Assembly: GCA_963971225.1 (NCBI GenBank)
Contig: OZ020268.1
Span: 53,928,404-53,992,403, forward strand
DNA from: Melieria omissa
Taxonomy: Eukaryota; Arthropoda; Insecta; Diptera; Ulidiidae
Reading direction: 5' to 3'
Length of the DNA stretch: 64,000 nt
This document shows positions 58,701-64,000 of the stretch, piece by piece. Numbering within the stretch: position 1 is the stretch's first letter; the number at the start of each line of letters is the position of its first letter. The position numbers and the translations under genes are program-made. A model generated the notes under the pieces. The model worked only from the letters and a program-made list of their open reading frames with translations. It did no database searches and was not told where the DNA came from.

Positions 58701-61700
58701 ACGATTTACATAATACAGAAATAACAGAAAAAAATTGCCAATATGCACACACACAGAGAACGGCGGCAAGCACGTGTAGAAATTGCTACTAAATTACTAA
58801 AATTGCATAAAATGTATTCGATTTACTGTTTGTTTTAATTTCAATTTTCAATATTTATATCATGAATTATAGAAGAATAAAAGCAAAAGTTATTGCATGC
58901 AATTGTGTGAAAATGTCAACAACAGAATTACAAAATTTGCCACTAAACTACAAGCACACGAATGCAGCTCAAAACAAAGTGAGAGAGAGAGAGAGATATA
59001 TAGAAGTAGATAAAGCGAGTGAGGGAGAGATAGAAAACTGCAGTTTTTCAAAGGGTCCAAGGACATTGTCAGTTGTCATTGACAAAACTACATTTAGACG
59101 GCGCTGTATACATGAGTTGGTAGAAATTTAAAGGGAATGGCCGAATATATTTAACGCTAAACGCATTTATTTTAGCTAAAAGCGAGAAGAGCGAGAGGAA
59201 AAGTCGTGAATTGTTGGTTAAAAATTAACTACTTCAACTGCACTGAGTACTAATGCAGAGGTCCTAGAGTTTAAAAATTTGAATGCCTGCAAATAAGTCA
59301 CGAACAACAAGTGCAACCAATACATAGCCGGCCACACTGGACTAGACTAGTCTAAAAATGCGTAAAATTAAGCTCATAATTGCTTGAAAAACTAAGCAAT
59401 TGGCAAAAGATCTCTAATGAAATATACTACATAGAATTTCTAGTATAAAATTGTATGGTTGCGCTACAAAGGGCCAAAGGACTATGTTACATGGCGTTGT
59501 TACATACGAATATAGGAAAAGTTAATGCCATGCTTTCTGTAACCATATCTTTAGTATGAGCAATGTTATAGAAAACAGACCTAATTATCTCACTCTGAAG
59601 TTCGGCATAACTAGTTGAAAAGATAGCCAGAAGAAACATTTTTGTGTTTAATATTGGCTGAGACAAGATTCGAACCCGCGGCCCACTGAGCTTCAATGCA
59701 CTAACCTCTGAGTTGAACCCACTAGAACAAGTCTCTCATGTCATTATGGCAAGCAATTGGAATTTTGGGAAGCGTTTTCAACTTTGCTTGGATTTTATTG
59801 AGTAAACCGAAAATAATTGTGTGCATAAATGAATAAATAAAAACATATTGGTAAACAAAATTTTAATTGCCTTCTAGCTATCTATTTTCTTATCCATATA
59901 TCTATCTTCTATTATGTGTGTCTGTGTTTTTTCTATTTATCTTTTAATGCATATTTATCTATTTTCTTTTCTAACTATCTATCTTCTAATCTATCTATAT
60001 ATGTACCTTCTGCATATGCTATCTATTCATATTCGACGCTATCCATTTATATTCTATTTTATCTTCTTTTCTATATGTCTATCTTTTAATCTATCCACCT
60101 TCTATGGCATAGATATCTTCTATTTTATCTATCTTTTTATTATACCCATCACAATTTAATTGTGCCAACGTACAATTTTTTAATAACATCACGACCTTTT
60201 TTCATCAATACCATCAGAGTCTGGAACTCAGTTCCTGAAGCTATAAGGGCGGGGCTAAACAGAAACAACTATAGGGCTAAACTCTGTGAGTATTTCCGTG
60301 CACTCTGATTCCAGAGGATCAATGATGATTGCAAGGCGCATCTTCTTCTTCTTCTTTATTCCCATTCTATCTCTACTGTTCCTCCTACATTACTTTCTTA
60401 TCTTTTTCCTTTTTTATTTCTTATTATATTTTCTATTATGTATTTTAAGCTTCTGTTTATTATTTAGTTTTGTAATTGTTTAATTTTAATTCTAGTTTAA
60501 AAAATTTAATACTGATTGAGGTGTTATTAAAAGACTCGATCTTACTACACTTAATGCATTTATTCCAAATAAATGAAATTAAATGAAATAAAAATCTATC
60601 TTCTTTTCTATCTATTTACCTTTTATCCTACCCTTCAATGTTCTATCTATCTATCTTCCACCTATATATCCTCTATACTTCTATCTACCTTCTATCTATC
60701 CATCCTCCATCTATCCATCTTCTATTCTCTTTGTCTTCTATTCAAGAGAGCTACGACTCAACCGCCGAGACAATGCTTGATCTTTGGATTCACATATGAA
60801 ATGAGAAAGATAGATATAAGCAGATGTAAAAGATCTATTGTGTTGCTAAAAGCCTTAACAAAATTTTAAACTCAGAGTTGTAAGCAATATTTATGCAAAG
60901 CATCATTATGGCAACTATTATGGGCCCGAATCATTGAAATACGCATTCAACTAAATGAAAGTCCCAAGCATTCTGATTTAACTTGAACTTGTAGAATCTA
61001 CTTTTTACTCTCGAATGCAAACGTTAGACAGTTTGAATAATATCACAAACTTGTGGTGATACAGTTTCCAAATAAACTTAGTATTCAAGAGTTCAAAAAT
61101 AATGCCAACATATGCCTGAAATCACACTCGCAATTTCCACTCTTTGTCACTGCAACTATTAAAAGTCATTAGAGGTAGCAAACTTTCTTGAAAATTTGAA
61201 AAAATTAACGCAATAACTGCTTTTACATTTTCGGATCATTCAGATTTGGAAACTACTTGAAAAACTCTACAAAATGACAGAAATTTAATCTTAGATTGAA
61301 ACCAAAGTCTTCGCTAAAAACTTCACTCATTTTATTGATCTGACGCTCTTGATTTGAAAACTACAGCTTGCTGAAGTCTTAAATTAAAACGTCACTAATT
61401 TCATTGCTCATTGACGATCTTAGTTTGAAAACTACAGCTTATTGCAGACTTCAATGAAAACTTCACTCATTTCATCCCTCTGACGATCTTAGTTTGAAAA
61501 CTACAGCTTGTTGAAGGCTTCAATGAAAATTTCACTAATTTTATTGCTCTGACGATCTTAGTTTAAAAACTACAGCTTGTTGAAGACTTCAATAAAAATA
61601 ATACACAAAATGCAGTTTTTTTAATTCCATTCAACAATCCACACTGGAATATTTAAGTCAATTTAGCAATTAACACACATTTCAAGCAAAATCTACTTAA

Positions 61701-62644
61701 ATAAAATTCAACTAGAAAACATCTAAACGTTTTTATAAAAATGTGTGCGCAACATTAAAAAACAATTTAAATTTGTTTTGCCAAAGGGGGGGACAAATTC
61801 TTATGGTTAAATTTGCTCTGATGGTTTAAAAGAAAACTACAACAACAACAATGCGAAAAACAGGAAAACAAAGGAAACAACGCTTTTGCAAAAAAAAAAT
61901 GTATTCAGTATGTGAAAACTATTGTAAATAAAATGCGTGCACAACCACCGATTGCATAAAAAAATCTCAAATATTTGAGATATGAAAATTTTTCATTTAA
62001 TTTCTTCACGAAAAAGTAAAAAATAAAATTAAATTTTCCAATAGTAGAAAAATCATTATTTTTAGAAAAAACAAAATGTTTTTTTGCAATTATTATTGAT
62101 AAGAAACAGAAAAAGCGCATTTGCAACCATTGCATTTTTTTCCGATAAAATTTGACGTCAGCTAATTTTAAGTCGAAACATTGTTATTGCAATTTTGTGA
62201 AACAATTTATCACTCGTAATAATGAACATTATTTGAAAAACAACGAATTACAACTAAATTTGAAAAACACAATTTCATAGAATTCATAAATAGGTTTAAA
62301 AGTATTTTCGTAGTATCGAAATTTTTTATTTTTTTTTTTTAATTTTAAGATTTTCAATAAATTTGAATAAAGAAGAGCATAAAAAGTCATACACGCAGCA
62401 CGTGTACCGAAAAACAACTAACGACTAGACAAATTGAAAACTGTCTGCATACTCACATGTGGTTGGCGTTTTGACCAGCGGCCGAACGCACCAGCGGCGG
62501 CGGCGCATTGCCTTGATTGTGGCTATTCACCGGCTGCATGGAGATTGCTGCATTGTTGTAGGTGTACGGTTGCCGATTGCCGAGCAGCAAATTATCCATT
62601 GGATTGCGGTACTGGGCGCGAGAGTTAGCGTGCGACTGTTGCGC
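55702..62644 (-). CDS. Large low-complexity, probably nuclear protein (3' exons)
   Basis: Three exons: 62644-62457, 57876-56140 and 55855-55702. Junctions are TTTGCAG|GCGCAACAG, CACAT|GTGAGT to TTTCTAG|GTCAAATG, and CG|GTGAGT to GGCAG|GCGACAA. They splice in phase (codon ATG restored at the first, CGG at the second) to TAG at 55704. The 5' end lies upstream of the window or beyond an unseen intron. The middle exon has Gln-, Ser/Ala- and His-rich tracts, LTPAQRLALTQQIKNNSALL, a PMEVIDLSSPRRS motif that resembles a CtBP-type PxDLS, and lysine/arginine patches. The last ~110 residues are complex and well-ordered looking: YKVQKVYVDNRLVPCINMKA, LTDFQKNFFPTVPLENCKVL, IPLVQVRDIIKYMTQLTFMS, then a basic end PSKRTRIS, a possible nuclear localisation signal. 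I infer a transcriptional or chromatin role only from this composition. The family was not recognised. Confidence 0.88.
59664..59742 (-). repeat. tRNA-like sequence (SINE head or tRNA pseudogene)
   Basis: Read on the minus strand: GAGACTTGTTCTAGTGGGTT, AACTCAGAGGTTAGTGCATT, then GGGCCGCGGGTTCGAATCTTGTCTC. The B-box GGTTCGAATCT is near consensus and an A-box-like TCTAGTGGGTT precedes it. GAGAC and GTCTC at the two ends can pair like an acceptor stem. The cloverleaf is otherwise irregular, so a functional tRNA is unlikely. Confidence 0.5.
60177..60592 (+). mobile_element. LINE 3' end fragment in TCTA microsatellite
   Basis: The frame RPFFINTIRVWNSVPEAIRA followed by GLNRNNYRAKLCEYFRAL and a stop is the C-terminal tail found after reverse transcriptase in CR1/jockey-type LINEs. 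A 3' UTR follows, ending with AAATAAATGAAATTAAATGA and A-rich sequence. ATCTATCTT borders both sides, but since the target is a TCTA microsatellite this TSD is weak evidence. Confidence 0.65.
61290..61600. repeat. Tandem repeat of about 70 bp, four copies
   Basis: GAAAACTACAGCTT recurs at 61356, 61427, 61496 and (as AAAAACTACAGCTT) about 61565, spacing 71, 69 and 69. Each unit also holds TCACTCATTTTATTG and TGACGATCTTAGTTT. It lies inside the large intron. No function is evident. Confidence 0.85.
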
Positions 62645-63067
62645 CTGCAAAGCAACAAAGAGAAGAAGATTATTGAAAACTGTTGTGAACGAATTAGCTT
62701 AAAGATAATGATGAATATATAAATTAAATACTAAAACAATGTGTAAAATATGAAAAGGCGACCAAGTGAGTCAAGAGCCCAGAGCACTAGAAATCAATTA
62801 AAATTTACTTGTTAGAAAGAAATTGTATTCTGCATGAGATCTTAGATTGAAAATTCTTTCAGAACCAATGATTTAATTTCCATAAGGTGAGTTAATGGTT
62901 ACTGAAAGCACATACCCATTCGAACTAATGAGCTGTCAGTTACAATATCAGTAAATAAAGTAATTTTTTAATAATAACAGACTTCTGTCTGGCGTTTGAG
63001 TGGGTTAAAGTCTCCCAAGGACTCAAAGCTTTTAATGCTTACTCGAAAAAAAAATATATACATATAT

Positions 63068-63111
<44 letters not shown>

Positions 63112-64000
63112 ACTAGTTTCAGGTTTGTCCAAAGGTTTGAGGAAAAGAATACGAAAAATGCAGTGATTTTACTCTGAACAAGTCAGTTTAATCTTTCATT
63201 GGACGCAAACTGATTTATTTAGATCATCAGGTCATTCAGAACTCTCTTAACCCTTTCCGAGATGAAAATAAACCAATATAATGGACATTGTAACTGAGAG
63301 GGTTAAATCATCTGAATAGGTTAGGTTAAGTTTTTAACGAATTTTTCCGCAGTGGGTGGAAGGAAATCTTCATAGATACCCATAAGTTCATGTCAATCGA
63401 CATGCCGGATGCTTTATGACTACTAGACTGTCATTTTCTTCCGTGAAGTTTCTATATCCCGTATTTAATGCAGTCAGTCATATCAGAGTTCTTTGATTTA
63501 GGCTTAGAATATTCTTGAGTTCATTCACACACAGCCCTAGAGCAATTAAACTAAAAGAAAAACATAATTTTCTTAGTTTTATTTGTACTAACATTTGGTC
63601 GATTGCTTACAAATTTAATATCTATTCTAAATATAAACAAATATTATTTAAAATTTACCAACACAATAAATAAATACGAAAGCTTAATCTATTAGTGAAT
63701 GAAAGCAATTTCAGCAAAAATTTAAGAGAGCAAAAAAAATGCGCAACAAAAATTCGCCACATTTTTTCAGTGGCCTAAAGAAAAAAATAGCCAAGTCAGA
63801 GGTAAAATCGTGCATTGACGTTGGCGGCCAGTGATGGGCGGCGCATTTTGTGTTGATTTGTTTATTCTACGCAAAGTGCCGTCGCTTTGGAAGTAAAGCA
63901 CGTTTTTGTTGGAATTTTTTTCATAGACATCCAGTTGATTTAAATATCAGCCAGTAAAAAGTGGCCGAGTGTCATTTTTGAGCGGCAATTTTACGATGCT
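62645..64000. other. Upstream intronic or intergenic DNA
   Basis: On the minus strand this precedes the acceptor at 62645, so it is probably intron of the low-complexity gene. It has a GATA microsatellite (63068-63110) and a short TTAACCCT...AGGGTTAA inverted pair (63249-63306). No exon was found. Confidence 0.4.
63056..63110. repeat. GATA microsatellite
   Basis: A near-perfect run of about ten GATA units preceded by a short TATA stretch. Confidence 0.92.

Larger units (their letters stand above)
57877..62456 (-). other. 4.6-kb intron of the low-complexity gene
   Basis: Bounded by the donor GTGAGT at 62456-62451 and the acceptor TTTCTAG ending at 57877. It contains a LINE tail (about 60177-60590), a tRNA-like repeat (59664-59742), TCTA-type microsatellite stretches (59880-60140, 60590-60735), a GA-rich patch (58450-58500, 58980-59030) and a ~70-bp tandem repeat (61290-61600). 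No gene within it is supported. Confidence 0.7.

Noticed and set aside
63249..63306. Tiny TTAACCCT...AGGGTTAA inverted pair as a piggyBac remnant
   Set aside because: Only about 57 bp, with weak end similarity; could be chance.

Overview
The window is a stretch of insect nuclear DNA, most likely from a higher fly and plausibly a tephritid fruit fly. The reasons are the short-intron gene structures, a Drosophila-length eIF5 (463 aa), a nuclear-type protein full of CAG/CAA and GCN homopolymers, AT-rich intergenic DNA, and a dense load of insect DNA transposons, LINEs, a SINE and LTR remnants. The species assignment is inference; no species-diagnostic gene is present.

Three protein-coding host genes can be supported, all on the minus strand. 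(1) A six-exon membrane alkaline phosphatase at 3317-5406 (579 aa). (2) A three-exon eIF5 at 21082-22665 (463 aa). (3) The 3' end of a large low-complexity, probably nuclear protein: exons 62644-62457, 57876-56140 and 55855-55702 join in phase and end at a TAG. Beyond that TAG the same frame stays open for another 401 codons (to 54496), with Gln/Ser/Ala-rich sequence and a non-repetitive, aromatic, proline-rich C-terminus. This looks like a stop-codon readthrough extension and is the most interesting host-gene signal here.

Most of the remaining DNA is a graveyard of mobile elements, many with readable termini and target-site duplications (TSDs). Harbinger-type (TAA/TTA TSD): 2386-2694, 8455-10322 (with a decayed transposase and an antisense MADF/BESS remnant), and two back-to-back MITEs at 45248-45711 and 45715-46245. 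piggyBac-like (TTAA TSD): 11140-11907, 26995-28246, 30533-32333, 48106-49587. hAT-like (8-bp TSD): 12829-13577, 33451-34099, 46653-49859. P-like: 16131-16599. IS630/Tc1/mariner-type (TA TSD): 14897-15061, 18547-19831 (intact DD41D transposase ORF), 26169-26499, 27302-28052 (deleted mariner), 28808-30009. Retroelements: 5'-truncated LINE tails at 7186-7462, 14250-14634, 15108-15181 and 30663-30986, other LINE coding scraps at 17790, 37196 and 60177, a tRNA-derived SINE at 30218-30517, and a solo gypsy-type LTR at 46919-47325.

Several insertions are nested: mariner inside a TTAA element, a LINE inside a TTAA element, an LTR and a TTAA element inside a hAT, and a hAT MITE inside a 147-bp tandem array. 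The relative age of these families can therefore be read from the sequence. The host genes show no evident functional linkage to one another. All coordinates come from reading the sequence by eye; no alignment or database search was run.
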